Shown here in pieces: positions 22,538-34,996 of a stretch of 64,000 bases of DNA. Both the position numbers and the translations under genes were made by a program. The notes under the pieces were generated by a model. It made no database searches. It saw nothing but the letters and a program-made list of their open reading frames with translations, and was not told the origin of the DNA. This stretch comes from Carex sylvatica. Lineage: Eukaryota > Streptophyta > Magnoliopsida > Poales > Cyperaceae. The stretch lies in NCBI GenBank assembly GCA_964058845.1, contig CAXKVR010000181.1, forward strand, positions 124,001 through 188,000. The letters run 5' to 3'. Numbering within the stretch: position 1 is the first letter of the stretch; every line of letters begins with the position of its first letter.

Positions 22538-23665
22538 TTAAATTGGTTCAACTGATCGGCACGGGGATTCCGTACCAGATTCTTCACAAAGGATCTCGTC
22601 AATTGAGATTCCGTTGAGTTTAAGCTGGATTTCTTCAATTATCACAGGGCAGCATAGCTTTAGATGATCATATCCGTCCGTTGATACGATTTTGGTATAA
22701 TTTTCTGATACTGCAGTAAAACCAATACAAACTTCCTTTAACTGACAACAGTTATGCTGCTCGGCAATTGCTAAAGTGGTTGCAACTGTCTCAACAGTAA
22801 CAGTTTTGTACAGTTTCGCTTCACAAATTGACTTAAGTCTATCTAATGCGTACCGATCTGCGGCTACGAGCAAATGCTGAGTCATCAAAATATCATCCGT
22901 GATCAAACTCGAATCATCATCATCATCATCTCCATTATTATCATCGGGCAACGAATCCGTGTATATAAAATGAAGCAACGACTTAAACACCAGTGGCTCC
23001 ATGTCATAAATTTTTATCTCCGTTGAATTATGCTCATGCATCATACCATACAATTCTGCTTTGAAAACCGGCGAACGAGTCGCTAACACAAGCCTATGTG
23101 CATGAAAAAACTCACCATCTACATCGAAAATAACATCAGATGTCTCTTCATCGTTTAACAGTTTACCGAAATGCAAGTGAAAATCTGACGAAGGTACCGT
23201 GACAGGGCAAGCAGAAGCACTTAGAACTGTAATAGTACAAACAATAACAAAATGATTATCTATTACATACGAACCCTTCAAATCCTCGACTTTTACGAAT
23301 TTTGGCCAACCCCATCCGTATCCGGATTTCTCGAAAACATGACAAGTCCGGTTTGACTGAGTAGCAGAAGGCCGGCCGTTTTTGTCTAACAAATTGAAGT
23401 CGAAGATTGCACTAACATCCTTCGAGTCGGTACGGAGATCAAGGAAAAGAGATAGGTACGCATCATTTGCAATCTCCTTGTTTCCAAGAGGATAGCATGT
23501 CATGGACCATTCATGGCCACCGGCACGGAAGGATGGGGAGGTGATGTACTCTCCGGTGTTGATATTTTCGAGTTGCGAGAAGTCGATTTCGCACCGGTAC
23601 GATCCGCTTGCGACCTTGGAGATTTTTGTGATGTCGGTACAGTTGTTTGTGGCTGTAGAGTCCAT
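22538..23665 (-). CDS. MATH-BTB protein, CUL3 adaptor type, intronless
   Basis: A single exon of 375 residues. I chose the ATG at 23665 (MDSTATNNC) because family members start shortly before the MATH domain; an in-frame ATG at 23794 would add 43 unrelated residues. The MATH (TRAF-like) domain spans about 20-147 (YRCEIDFSQLEN, YLSLFLDLR, GWGWPKFVKVEDL). The BTB domain spans about 165-290 (SDVIFDVDGEFFHAHRLVLA, FKAELYGMM, LLHFIYTDSLPDD). A BACK-like tail follows. Such proteins bridge substrates (MATH) to Cullin-3 (BTB) in ubiquitin ligases. The BTB has an inserted acidic DDNNGDDDDDD run from a GAT trinucleotide repeat (22915-22935). Start and frame are clean, with no stops. Confidence 0.93.
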   Translation of the reverse strand: MDSTATNNCTDITKISKVASGSYRCEIDFSQLENINTGEYITSPSFRAGGHEWSMTCYPLGNKEIANDAYLSLFLDLRTDSKDVSAIFDFNLLDKNGRPSATQSNRTCHVFEKSGYGWGWPKFVKVEDLKGSYVIDNHFVIVCTITVLSASACPVTVPSSDFHLHFGKLLNDEETSDVIFDVDGEFFHAHRLVLATRSPVFKAELYGMMHEHNSTEIKIYDMEPLVFKSLLHFIYTDSLPDDNNGDDDDDDSSLITDDILMTQHLLVAADRYALDRLKSICEAKLYKTVTVETVATTLAIAEQHNCCQLKEVCIGFTAVSENYTKIVSTDGYDHLKLCCPVIIEEIQLKLNGISIDEILCEESGTESPCRSVEPI

Positions 23666-24105
23666 CTCCAATGGAGAGTTGACTTGCAAATGAGGTGAGG
23701 AATGAAAGAATAAATGAGAAAGGAAATTTTGGGGATAGTTTATTTGTGTAAAATAAGGAGCTGTTTGTAAAAGTTGACTTCGAAAAACAGACATATTTTA
23801 ATTAGTTTTTGCCCCTTATTTTCCTTCCCTTTGGTCTAATTTTCCTGGTGGTTTCTTCCAAACTGTTAATTGCTTCTCACGACCAGAGCCACCTAACCCG
23901 ACCCAATAAGACTCATACAATAGACTAATGGGTCGGGTCTGAATTTGGGCTATCAGATCAGTCTGGAGCCTGACAAGTCTATAATAAATACAAGCCCAAC
24001 ATGATTTGTAAATTTTGATTTCTTACTTTGTTGATTGATTTGTTGATTGAACAATTGAATTTGTTCGTTCCAAACAACTTAATTGACTTAATCTGTTGAT
24101 TGAAG

Positions 24106-25033
24106 TATAGAAGGCAAAATCGGACGATCCAGATCGGAATCGGTCGATTCAGGTCGGGATCGGACAAGACCGATCCGATTTTGGACCGATTTACTCGGTT
24201 TCCGAGTTTTGGAGGAAAAAACGGGTTGAACAATGTAGAATCGGCCGATTCTCCCGACAGCCGACGAGACGGGCTCGTACGGCGTAGAGGCGAGAGCGGA
24301 GAAATCAAATCCCGTCGTTTCTTTCTCCTGGCAGGAAGGAAGAGAGAGAGAGGGAAGGCGGAGTGGGCCCCGTGCTCAGTGGCAGAGAAGGAGAGAGAGA
24401 GAACTCTTGCGTGAAAGGGAGAAGGACAAGGGAAAAGGAAGAAAGGGGGTCTGTGGGGCCCGTCGGCAGAGAAAGAACGAGAGAAAGGGGTCATGGACCC
24501 GAAATTTTAACTCAATGGAGTTTATTCCCCATTTTCAATTCCATTCAAAGATCAAAAGGGTGAGATTGCTTCAGGATTTGTGCTAGATTTAATCCAAAGG
24601 TTCAAAAAAATTCAGAATTTCAATATAAACTCATCTAATTCAAAATCAAAGGTTGAGATGACTTCAAGATCCGTGCTATGATGAGATCCAAGGATTAAGA
24701 CAAATCCAGAATTAAAATGGGGTTTCCAACTAAATTGGTTTGAAAAGAAAATTTTCGTTATAATATTCATATATGCATATAAATATCTAATTTGGCTATA
24801 TAATTCATTAGAGTGTGTTTTTAGTTGTAATGTTTGTATTATATTGTATTTGTGAATTATTTGATTGTAATAATTTTTCTAATTTTTTTGTCAATTTTTT
24901 TCTATTTTTTTAGTATAAAACAAGTTTCTCACAAAAAAGTTCGATTTTCTGATTCGATTCGGCCGATTCCGACCGATTTTCTGATCCGGAATCGGGATCG
25001 GACGCGATACCGATTCCGATTTTTCCTTCTATG
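24106..25033. mobile_element. hAT-like element with AATCGG-rich ends
   Basis: The left end TATAGAAGGCAAAATCGG matches the complement of the right end CCGATTTTTCCTTCTATG. Flanks GATTGAAG (24098-24105) and GATTGAAC (25034-25041) agree in 7 of 8. The subterminal zones are dense in GATCGGAATCGGTCG-like words. The middle holds a GAGA-rich block (24335-24500) and two related A-rich segments. A fragment of the same word set lies in the NLR intron region at 26113-26195. Confidence 0.75.
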
Positions 25034-25593
25034 GATTGAACAATTTAATTTATTTGAGAACAATCAAATTGTACATGTGTGCTTACCATGCACTAAGCTT
25101 CCATCAAAATGTGTGTTGCTAATCTGTTATAATTATTACAAAATTAGATACCACAGGGGAATCAAGATGCATTTACTGTACCGGCCCATTGACTATAATA
25201 GTCTACGCCTGCCATGAAAGAGATCCATTGACTATGTCTTTGCACTTCTGAGTATAACAATCCATAGTCTATGTCTTTGCACTCCTGATCAGTATAACAA
25301 TCCATTGACTATGTCTTTGCACTTCTGAGTATAACAATAGTGTAGTGAGTTATAAACCAGCTGTAATGTTACTATGTTACTATGTTAGTCCCTGCTGACA
25401 TAAGATGAACTTCTAATACAACACAAGTCTTAGTAAACTACACGACCCGCTTCAAAAAAATAGTTACAGCCAACCCGTAGCAGAAGTTTGTTGAACAAAC
25501 TCTTTATCGTTCTCTTGAAGCCTCTGTCTCTCATTTCTTCCAGTTAAAAGCATTCATACTTGTATATATTCTCCTGTTTGATAGCCGAGTAGC
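25034..25593. other. Intergenic before the NLR pseudogene; no gene seen
   Basis: It contains three direct copies of an ATTGACTATGTCTTTGCACT-like phrase with GAGTATAACAATCC (about 25220-25350), a short minisatellite of roughly 50 bp unit. Nothing coding was recognised. Confidence 0.55.
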
Positions 25594-28500
25594 ATGGATC
25601 CTTTCTCAATTGCGGCAATCGGCTGGCTGATGAGTACTCTTGTCAACAAGGATGTAACTGCATGCGTTGTTGCAAAGTGCATCGGCCTTGGTAACGAGTT
25701 CAAAACCCTCAACGACCAGCTGCTGCAGCTTAGTGCTCTGCTTACCAGCACCCGCGGACTTCGTACCAACAATAGGTTTCTGGAGGAGTTGGTTCAGAAC
25801 CTTCAGCAACTCGCATATCGAGCTGAAAACTTGCTTGACGAATTGGAGTACTACCGGCTGGAGGACGAGATCCATCAGACAGGTACCAGAGAAAAGTTAT
25901 TGTTCTCTCATACTTTAAACAGTCATAAAATTGAAGATGTATGCTTTTTCTTGATTGAAATGAAATATATAAAATTCAACTAATTAAAATATACATGCCA
26001 TTGACTCTTTTTTTTTATCTGAAGGTATATAAGCAGCTAAGAGCCAACTAACACTTGTATTGATTGAAAAATATTTACAAGTAATCCGAAAAAGTCCTCT
26101 TCTATCCATGGTTCACAAATTGGAATTGGAATTGGAATCGGGATCGGTTTCTTGACCGTGGATTGGAATCGGATGAATCGGTTAGAATCGATCAAATCAG
26201 ATCAAAATAAAAACTCAGATTTTTCTGACAGAAGCTTATTTTGTAGAAAAAATGATAAAAAATTAAATTGTCAAAAATTATGTTGAGGCAAAAGATTATA
26301 CTCATATAACCTCTAATATAATATAAGATAATATAATATAGTACAAGTATCACCGCAAGCCACGTACGAGCTATAGAACTCCGCATGTTGTGGCAGTTCA
26401 TCTCTGACTCTACTTGTAACTGACCATTAACAATTCGTACGCATGGACCATTGTTGTATTCCCATTATGGTTTTATTCATAAGTAACTGCACAGGTTTGT
26501 TTAGATTAGAGAAAACTCGATCTTCTATTTTTCTCTTGCCACAATGACCAGAGGCCCTCCATCCATGCTATGTTACTTTTACGTACTTTTGTTATTCCAA
26601 TTGTGTTGTTTCATAAACCCATGGAGATGATACAATCATGATAACATTATAGATTCATCTCGTAATTACAATCAAGAATGCAGTAGACAATCCATAAGAA
26701 CAACCCAACATGAAAATATAAACTTTGAGAGAGGAGAAAATTTAAGAATTAGGTTTGTTCATTCATCCTGGTGTACATCACGATTACAGATTCATACATA
26801 TGTAGAAAAGCTAACAAAGGCTAACCCTGAAGTTAACTATGCTTAAACCAACAAATAGGGAGAGAAAAGCTCTGGTTTGAAATGAGTGCGTAACCCCCTT
26901 TGTGGAAGTTGGAGAAGAAGTGATGTGTTGTCCATTTATTGCAGAAATGGACATCTCCACTACGTCCTTCACATGTCTCATTAGTTAATTATTATCCAAT
27001 AACTAGTATATTACGTCTCAAAAGTTATGCTACATGTCAATTCCATTATTATATACGGTCACAGACTACGATTCAATTAATTTCTATATTTGGTATATTT
27101 TTTTAAACAGGTACCAGGAGAGTGTAAACTGCAGCAGTAAATCGTCAGTTGCATCCTCTTCTTCTTCTAGCTTTCGGCTCGCAAGCCATTCCATCCTTTC
27201 AACTGTGAAAGGGATGTATTTTCACTCTGCACGAGATGTGCTAGTACCGCTACCCAAAACCTTCACTTCTAGAATTAATCTGTCCCGAAGGATGAATGAG
27301 TTACCTGAGCAGTTGCAGAAATCTGAGGAGGAAGTACGCAAGGCTTTGAAAAGAGAAGCACTAGTTATAACTGGCCAGAATATTGAAGTAAGTCAAACTG
27401 AAGGAACAAACTTATGGCAAACATCATCATTTCTCATTGAACCTATTGTTTTTGGGAGAGATCAAGAGCGTGACCAACTAATGAACCTATTAACAAATGA
27501 AGAATCTTCAATAGTTGGAAAGTCCCTGTTCTAGCAATAGTTGGTAGTGGTGGTGTGGGAAAGACTACCCTTGCTCGACTAGTTTTCAATGATCCAAAAG
27601 TTCAGAGCTATTTTGAGGCTAGATTATGGATTTGTGTGTCTACTCGGTTTGATATTGACCAACTTACACGCGATATGCTAGAATGTGCATGTGGCAACAG
27701 ATATGACGAACTCACTATCCTTGATACGCTCCAAAATAAACTTAAGGACGAATTGGTCTCCAAGAAATTCATACTTGTTTTGGATGACATGTGGGAAGAA
27801 CATGATGAGAGTCAATGGCATTTAATGGTAGCTCCATTAAATTGTTGAATGGTGAAAGGGAGCATAATCTTAGTGACGACTAGAAACAAATCTGTTGCCA
27901 AAATGGTCAATGCAAGAGATATTTATTTGCATGGTCTAGATAAGGATGCATTTTTATCATTCTTTAGTACATGTATATTCAATGATCCAAACTTTGGAGG
28001 AAATCAGAGGTTAAGAAATATCAGACAACAAATTGCCAATAAGTTGAAGGGTAACCCACTAGCAGCAAAAACTTGCTGTAAGTGCTCTGTTAAAAAAAAA
28101 AACCTTGATGTGAGATATTGGATTGAAATCAGGGATAGCGAAGAGTGGAAATCTCAGAGTGGACCAAATGATATTATGCCAGCACTCAGGTTAAGTTATG
28201 AGCAAATGCCCTTTCATCTTCAAAGGTGTTTCTCATATTGTGTTATTTTTCCAGAGGATCACCCTTTTACATGTAAGAGGTTGATATATCTATGGATGGC
28301 TCAGGGTTTTCTTGATGTAAGATCTGAAGAAAAAAGGATGGAGGATATCGGGAATGCTTACTTTAACGATCTGTTCGACTGTGGTTTCTTCCAAACCATA
28401 CAGTCAACATATGGTAATAAAGTGCAATATACATTTCATGACTTAATTCATGATTTGGCACATATTGTTGCCTTCAAAGAATGTTTAACCATTAATGGTC

Positions 28501-30466
28501 CCGAACCTAGACAAATTCCACCCACCATACGTCATTTGTCGATGTTTCATGGTATGAAAAGGGCTGAACTTGAAGATGCAATAGTGAGGGCATTGCCATT
28601 TTTGGAAGGAGAGAATCTAAGCACGATAATTAGTTGGGATGCGTTTACTTCAAGTATTTTTCAAAATAATTCAGACCTGCTAAAAAAAACAAAATTTCTC
28701 CGTGCAGTGAGATTAAATCTATTGTCCCCGATACAACCACATAATTTTGTAAGCCTCTGGTATCTAGTATTACTTATTCCGAATTTTGAACTCTTGCATG
28801 ACCATTCCCACAGAAATATGTAGGTTATATCACCTACAAGTGCTTGAAATTGCAAATGGGCAGCTGCTAGATGAGTTGCCAAATAATTTTAGTGACCTTG
28901 TTAGCTTATGGCATTTTATTGTTAAAGGAAGCAGCATTCACTCTAAGACACGGCATGTAGGGAAACTAACCTCTCTCCAAAAGCTGAAACAATTTGATGT
29001 TCAACAAAAGATTGGCTTTGAGATAGAACAATTAGGCTCTCTTAAGGATATTCGAGGATCACTCCACATACGGAATCTTGAGAATGTAAAATCTAAGGCA
29101 GAGGCAAGCAAGGCTAGACTAATAGAGAAAGAGAAGCTTGATGCCTTGTATTTAAATTGGAGATCTGGTGAACAAGAGAATGAAAATGTCCTGGAGGGCC
29201 TTAAACCAAATACCAACCTCAAATTTCTTGAAATAAATGGATATGGTGGTGTGGCTTCTCCCACGTGGTTGGAGCCCTCTCTCATGTTTCTTGAGTCTCT
29301 AACTCTAACTTATTGTAAAGCATGGGAGCTGCTTCCACCTATAGGCCAGGGAGTTGGAGTTTCTCAAGTATTTGAACCTGAGTGGATTGGTTGTGAGGGA
29401 AATTGGACCTCAGTGCTATGGTACTCATCAAAGCATCAAATTCCCATCTTTGGAAGAGTTACATATCATAGAACTGCCATATCTCGAAAAATGGGTGTGG
29501 AATGACCAAATTCAACTATTTCCATGCCTCAAAATACTCAAAATTGATCGATGCAAAAAATTAGTGGATTTTCCTCTCTCAGGATGTGCAACATCTGAGG
29601 TATTGGAGAGGTTTCCATCTCTAGAGAGACTCATAATTTTCGAGTACTGTCCACTAATTTTTCTACCACCTCCTCCTCCATGCAGTTCTCTACTTTCTTT
29701 TATATCAATTGAAACTTTAGCAAATATTGAATCAATGGTTTATGAGAGGACAAGGCAAAAGTTAAGTCTGATGCTGGATGAGGTGAGTGAACTATTGCCT
29801 TTCAATGAACTTAGCTCTCTGCGTACTCTAGTGATATCGAACATCTCTAGTTTGGAATCGTTGGACTTGCATTATTGTGTGGCCTTGGAGAACTTGGTTA
29901 TAAAGGGTTGTCAATTACTGACTTCCCTTATATTTGGAGAGCATTTGGTCTGTTTGAAGATCCTCAAAATTATATCTTGCAAAACATTGAGCTCAATAAA
30001 AGGTCTAAAGTCCTGGATCAACCTAGAAAGATTGTTATTTCGCGAATGCCCTGGTTTTATTTCAGCTTGGGACTCTGAATTGAAAGAAATAGAAAGGACT
30101 GAACCAGAATTCTCCTTGTCCCTAAGAACAATTGTTGGCGACTATCTTGCCCTTTTAACCTTGCCTATCTGCAAGCATCTCAGTTCCCTTCAATATTTCC
30201 GCTTAGAAGTTTCTTCTTTTACCGAAGAACACGAAGTTTCTTGGCAGCTCCTTACCTCTATCTACTTGGTCGATATCAGGGGCTGTAAAAATCTTTTGTC
30301 ATTTCCTTTTGATCTTTTCCCTTCTCTCGAGTCAATGTGCATCAGTTTCCCATGCATTCAATCACTACCAGCAAACAGCCATACCGAAATAACTGAAGAA
30401 TGTTTGAAACTAAGAAATATCAATGGAATATATATCTGTGAATCTCCTGTTAAGGTAATACTTTAA
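25594..30466 (+). pseudogene. CC-NBS-LRR (RGA-type) resistance gene, broken
   Basis: All parts of a non-TIR NLR are recognisable. The Rx-type N-terminal domain is at 25594-25882 (MDPFSIAAIGWLM, ENLLDELEYYRL). The P-loop GSGGVGKTT is near 27546. The kinase-2 motif is LVLDDMW, whose Trp marks the CC class. RNBS-B-like IILVTTRN, GLPL-type GNPLAAKT, RNBS-D CFSYCVIFPED and MHD-type FHDLIHDLA follow, then an LRR region to 30466. Breaks: a one-base loss near 27522 kills the frame just before the P-loop; TGA at 27846-27848; a local shift and back-shift at 28066-28105; further frameshifts near 28780 and 29345. The 25883-27110 gap does not splice in frame, and ACAGGTACCAG occurs at both of its borders. 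Function in pathogen sensing is lost in this copy. Confidence 0.9.
25883..27110. other. Inserted or intronic segment within the NLR pseudogene
   Basis: A non-coding 1.2-kb stretch between the Rx-type domain and the NBS part. Both borders carry the 11-bp phrase ACAGGTACCAG (25879-25889 and 27106-27116). It contains a short GGAATCGG-rich fragment (26113-26195) like the ends of the 24106-25033 hAT. Nothing else was recognised. Confidence 0.5.
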
Positions 30467-30607
30467 ATATTCCCCACTATAGCTTAATGCTGACACTTCC
30501 AATATACTTTAATTCTGTACCAGATGATTTAATATCTTTTTGTTTATTTGTGTCAGTGGTCATTATTTCCTTCTTTTGTTTCTTGTACAGTTGTAATGCA
30601 TTATAAT

Positions 30608-31629
30608 CAATGTTATCAGAACCAGACCGGACTGTCGGGCGGACGGAAAAACCGATTTGGTTCTTATGAATGATCGTTTACGCTATTGAACTGGTAAAAA
30701 CCGATTTAAACGGCCCAGTTTTGTTAAAATATTGTCAAATCATTCTGACAAAAAAGCCTATTCAAAACATATTCACCTAGGTTTCTACTTTGGATCTATA
30801 TTGGAGGAGGAAAATCCTAGATATGAAGGGAAAGAAGGAACTTCCGGGACCCACTAACTTAAAGGTGTGTTAAATTTTTTGAAGCAGGGACTGAGATTTT
30901 ATTGGCCAAATTGGACTCTTGAGTTTTAACTTTAAGATCAAATAAAACGTGGATCACTTATGCTAATAATATCATTTATAAGCAAGTGATTATTTTTTAT
31001 ATATTATAAAAAGAAATCTGAAAGCTGTTTTTTTAATATTTCAGAAAATATTAATTCCTCTAGATCTATCAAGTATAAGTTCCTTTTTCTATTTAAAAAA
31101 TATTTATGTTATCTTTATTATTCTCAAACATGTTTAATTTTATTATGTAATATTTATTATCAAGTATAAGTTCTTTCTATTTGTTTTTAATTTTATATAC
31201 AAGCACTATATTATCAAAATTGGATCATATGAATATAATACTGTCTTTAATATTTTGTAATCAACAATAAATATAATGTTGGCTTCAAATATTTTTCTTA
31301 TAAGATTTGATGTGTCATTGATTTATTGGTACATATAATTGGTACGCACCATCTGAACTGAAAACATTTAAGAAACTTGGTATTATGATAATTTATATAA
31401 TATAAAAAAACTCACTGTGCATTAATCTGAATTGAATCAAACATATAAATATTAGTGTGGATTATTTATGCAATGAATTTTGTTCAATAAGATATGAGAT
31501 AGCAATTAAATATAAATTCAATTGTTTGAAGAAATCAGTGGTTGAACTAATTGATCCACCGATCTAACTAGTAAACTATTGACCTGAAGCTTTACGCGAT
31601 CAATGTCTGGTCCAGTTTTAATAACATTG
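30608..31629. mobile_element. Probable hAT-like element with CAATGTTAT ends
   Basis: The left end CAATGTTATCAGAACCAGAC and the complement of the right end (CAATGTTATTAAAACTGGAC) are imperfect inverted repeats. Flanks ATTATAAT and ATTATAGC agree in 6 of 8, so the target duplication is uncertain. The interior is AT-rich with no gene. It starts about 140 bp after the NLR pseudogene. Confidence 0.55.
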
Positions 31630-32500
31630 ATTATAGCCAAAGTCCTTCGCTAGTTATCTAATAATTACCTTTTCTTCGAATATCTGAAACTAGATTTTTC
31701 TTGCAACGAGCAGAAGGATAGATGCAGTTGACACGTATGCAAGATTTGATTAACATTAGCTAGTGATCTGTTGGAGATTCATAACAAAAGATACAGAATT
31801 GGAGCTGTAGTATTTGGTGATACTTAGGATAGCCCATAAGAATTTTACAGAATATACCCTATGCACTTTTTTTTTTTTTGATAAAACTTTTTTCTTCTTT
31901 TTGTTACAGCCTAACGGCTCTTTACAGTTTACATCTCTTATAGTCTTAACGGCTCTTTAGCTTCCTTTTTATATAAATAGAGTAGTAATTATTTATTTTA
32001 AATCATGAGAAATATAACAATAAAATAATTCATTCATTCAGTTGGATAAAGTTTTCATGCCTCTAAATTTCCTGCTTGTTGCTTCCAAACTATTAATTAC
32101 TTCTCCTCATGACTTGAGACACCTAATTAACCCGACCCCATAAGTCTCCTAGTATAGACAAACAGGTCGGGTCTGAAGTTAGTTTATCAGATTAATTAAT
32201 TTGACCCATTGATATTTCATTGATTTGGTTTGAATTCAGATTAGTAGTGTCAATGGCACCCTTTTATCTGTTTACCTGAGTCGTATTGTATCTGTATATA
32301 AGAGTAAGATTTTCCTTTTGTTAGCTTATCGGATACGAGTAAGGGTAACAATTTTTTTTCATTATCTTATATGTTATCGTATAAAATAATTTTTAAAAAT
32401 AAAATTTTATATATGTGTGTGTGTGTAAATATATATTTGTATGAAGATGATACATGATACAAATAAAATTTTGTATATTATTAAATTTTCATGAGTAAAG
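31630..32500. repeat. Intergenic; dispersed duplicate of the MATH-BTB upstream region (32050-32210)
   Basis: The stretch at 32050-32210 (TTCCAAACTATTAATTACTT, ACCCGACCCCATAAG, GGTCGGGTCTGAAGTT) is a diverged direct copy of 23840-23985, which lies 5' of the MATH-BTB gene. No MATH-BTB coding sequence is left nearby. Positions 32240-32360 and 33010-33150 carry two related segments (TTTTATCTGTTTA.CTGA, GAGTAAGAGTAAAGATTTT). No gene was seen. Confidence 0.5.
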
Positions 32501-32919
32501 CTAGGGTGTGATGTGCTCACCAAGAGAGTTTGATGAGCACAACTCCAAAAGTTCATCGGATCGACTTTAAATGCTGAATCCACACCGTTAAAATCCATGT
32601 ACTTTATATATAAGTGATGCATGTACATGCAAAATTTTGAAAGTTTTGAGTTTATTTGCTACACAATCAAGCAATTAAGGAAATGAACATTTTATAAGTT
32701 AATTTATAAGTTGTCTTATATATTTAATTTTTATTATTTCTTTGACTGGTTGACTTTGTAGCAAATAAACTCGAAACTTTCAAAATTTTGCATGTATATG
32801 CATCACTCATGAAGCTCAAGGATTTCAACGGTTTAGATTCGACATATATTTGACGTCAATCTGATATACTTTTGGAGTTGTGCTCACCAAACTCTCTTGG
32901 TGAGCACATCACACCCTAG
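32501..32919. mobile_element. Foldback MITE with CTAGGGTGTGATGTGCTCAC ends
   Basis: Nearly perfect inverted arms of about 190 bp. The outer end is CTAGGGTGTGATGTGCTCAC; the inner arm has CAAAATTTTGAAAGTTT and GAGTTTATTTGCTAC. The flanks (AAAG on the left, CTTT on the right) extend the palindrome and do not give a target duplication. It is the same family as 34997-36188. Confidence 0.85.
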
Positions 32920-33552
32920 CTTTGTTCAATTTTCATAATATAATTAGTTGTATTAATTTTTTTTCCTTTTTTCTTGTTTTAAAAAATATTTTATCGAAAG
33001 TACAAATCAAGATGTCAATTAATGGTACTTTTTATCTGTTTATCTGATCCGTATCATATTCTAAAATATGAGTAAGAGTAAAGATTTTTTTTGTTATTAT
33101 AATAGATACGGGTATGAAAATACCTACACTCAACCCGTATCATACTCGTTGACATCCCTAATTCAGATGCTACCTGTACAAAATTCGATTTATTTATTTT
33201 TATTTGTTTTGTTAAAAATGTAGAATTAATATAACTTAGTCTATATCAAGCAAAACCAAGAAAAATTGGATACTTAAACAATCTAGCCTAATAAGTCTAT
33301 AATAAAAGATCGAATATTAATTAAATTAATTCTTTCAGTTGAAACAAAATAAAATTTGCTCCACAAGAATTCAAGATTCCTAGCCCGGCTCACTGGAAAT
33401 TAAATCAAGAATTATTTTATTCTTCATTTATGTTGTTCTTAAAAAAAAAAATGTGTTCTTCGTTTGAAGTTCAATAAAAATGTAGAGTCAGATTAAAATG
33501 CCTAATTTTTTTGTCATATATAAGATAATATTGTTTCATAAATAAATAAAGC

Positions 33553-33900
33553 TATGATACTATGCATATTGCAGATTGTTCCGTACTACGGATTAATATT
33601 TTTGCTTTTATAGTTCAAAGAGTTAATTTAAACTACTCAATATGATCTCCATATTAAAATGTATTTGATAAATTAAGTGTTAAAGCATCAGTCCATTATG
33701 TCGGTGGCTCGAACATTTTGAGTCCGCATTCTCACATTAACCTACCGATTGAGTTAAATTTTAAACCGTACGATCAGAATTCAGACCAATCCATTCTCAC
33801 CTGTAATGCATGAACTCTTTAATATTAATGCAGATTTAAATCCGACGGTCCAAATTTTAACTCAAAACTTGAGTTAATGGTTCATCTAAGTTGGCCAACA
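33553..33900. mobile_element. Half of a foldback MITE plus a second small inverted repeat
   Basis: At 33553-33672 there is a left arm only (ACTATGCATATTGCAGATTG, CTCAATATGATCTCCATATT), most like 14807-15147. At 33735-33890, GAGTTAAATTTTAAACCGT pairs with GACGGTCCAAATTTTAACTC, another small decayed MITE. Both lie in the 5' region of the dirigent gene. Confidence 0.5.
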
Positions 33901-34019
33901 AATTTCTACCTAGAGTAATTCATTTATATTTTTACTATCCATTGGTAAGACTAGGTATGAATTTAGTAGAATATTGTGTTTTAAATACTCTGTTTGTTTC
34001 CTTTTTGCCTTTATAATTG

Positions 34020-34577
34020 ATGAGCCAATCACCTATTCCAATTGCCATGGCTAATTCCACCACCCTCTTATGTCTTCTCCTATTCTTCCTCTCCTGTGCT
34101 GCCAATTCCATGCCGGTCACCTCCCTCGAGGAAAAACAAAGCCATTTCCGGTACTATTGGCACGACATTGCCAGTGGCCCCAATCCGACTGCTATCGCTA
34201 TAACACAAGCACCAGAAACAAAAAAAGGACCCACATACTTCGGAACGGTGGTCGTGATAGATGACGCATTAACAACCGGACCCGATATGAAGTCGAAGTT
34301 GGTGGGCCGGGCGCAAGGGCTCTACACCATGACCGGGATAGAGAAAGCAGAGCTTCTCATGGCAATGAATTTTGTGTTTACCAATGAGGAATATAATGGA
34401 AGTACAATTTCTATTTTGGGACACAATGCAGTGGATTCTCCGGTGCGGGAAATGCCGATTGTTGGTGGTACCGGGTTGTTCAGATTTGCTCGCGGGTACG
34501 TGCAAGCACGGACTTTCTCGTTTGCGAAAACCGGTGATGCTGTGGTGGAGTACAATATCTTCGTCAATCATTATTGA
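34020..34577 (+). CDS. Dirigent protein, secreted, intronless
   Basis: 185 residues from the ATG at 34020. An in-frame ATG at 34047 (MANSTTLLCLLLFFLSC) has the better context GCCATGG and starts directly with a signal peptide, so it may be the true start (176 residues). The mature part has the dirigent beta-barrel phrases FRYYWHDIASGPNPTA, TYFGTVVVIDDALT, GRAQGLYTM, FTNEEYNGSTISILG, EMPIVGGTGLFRFARGY and a C-terminal VEYNIFV. Dirigent proteins act in the apoplast or cell wall and steer the stereochemistry of phenoxy-radical coupling in lignan or related synthesis; many are stress-induced. There is no jacalin domain. The frame is clean. The substrate cannot be inferred. Confidence 0.94.
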   Translation: MSQSPIPIAMANSTTLLCLLLFFLSCAANSMPVTSLEEKQSHFRYYWHDIASGPNPTAIAITQAPETKKGPTYFGTVVVIDDALTTGPDMKSKLVGRAQGLYTMTGIEKAELLMAMNFVFTNEEYNGSTISILGHNAVDSPVREMPIVGGTGLFRFARGYVQARTFSFAKTGDAVVEYNIFVNHY

Positions 34578-34996
34578 GAGGAATTAATTAATTTATGGGT
34601 TAACATTGGCTATGTTCTGATAGATAAATAGCTGATCGAGTTGGGTTTAGTCATTTCCTACTGTACTGATAGTGCTCCAGTTATTCTGGGAATTTTTTTT
34701 TCGAATTTGCATCCTATGACATATCTGAACTTTTTGCGTATTTTTCTGAAAAATATAACTGTCCAAATACGTACGTTCTGCACGAATCTCAACGCACTAA
34801 TAATAATACTGACCCCTGTGCTATCCTGAATAGGCATCGGGCACATGCCGCACATCACATTGCTCACGCAAAAGTTGGGATCTCTCTCTTATATTAAATA
34901 TGCAGATATCCTGATTCGTCATCGACTGTGATTTATTTCGTAAAATTTTAAACGGTTAAAATAAAAAAAATTCTATAATTGTGATTATAGAGCCAA

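Noticed and set aside
24100..24563. Long open frames on both strands
   Set aside because: They lie within the hAT-like element and arise from GATCGG and GAGA repeats; no recognisable protein.
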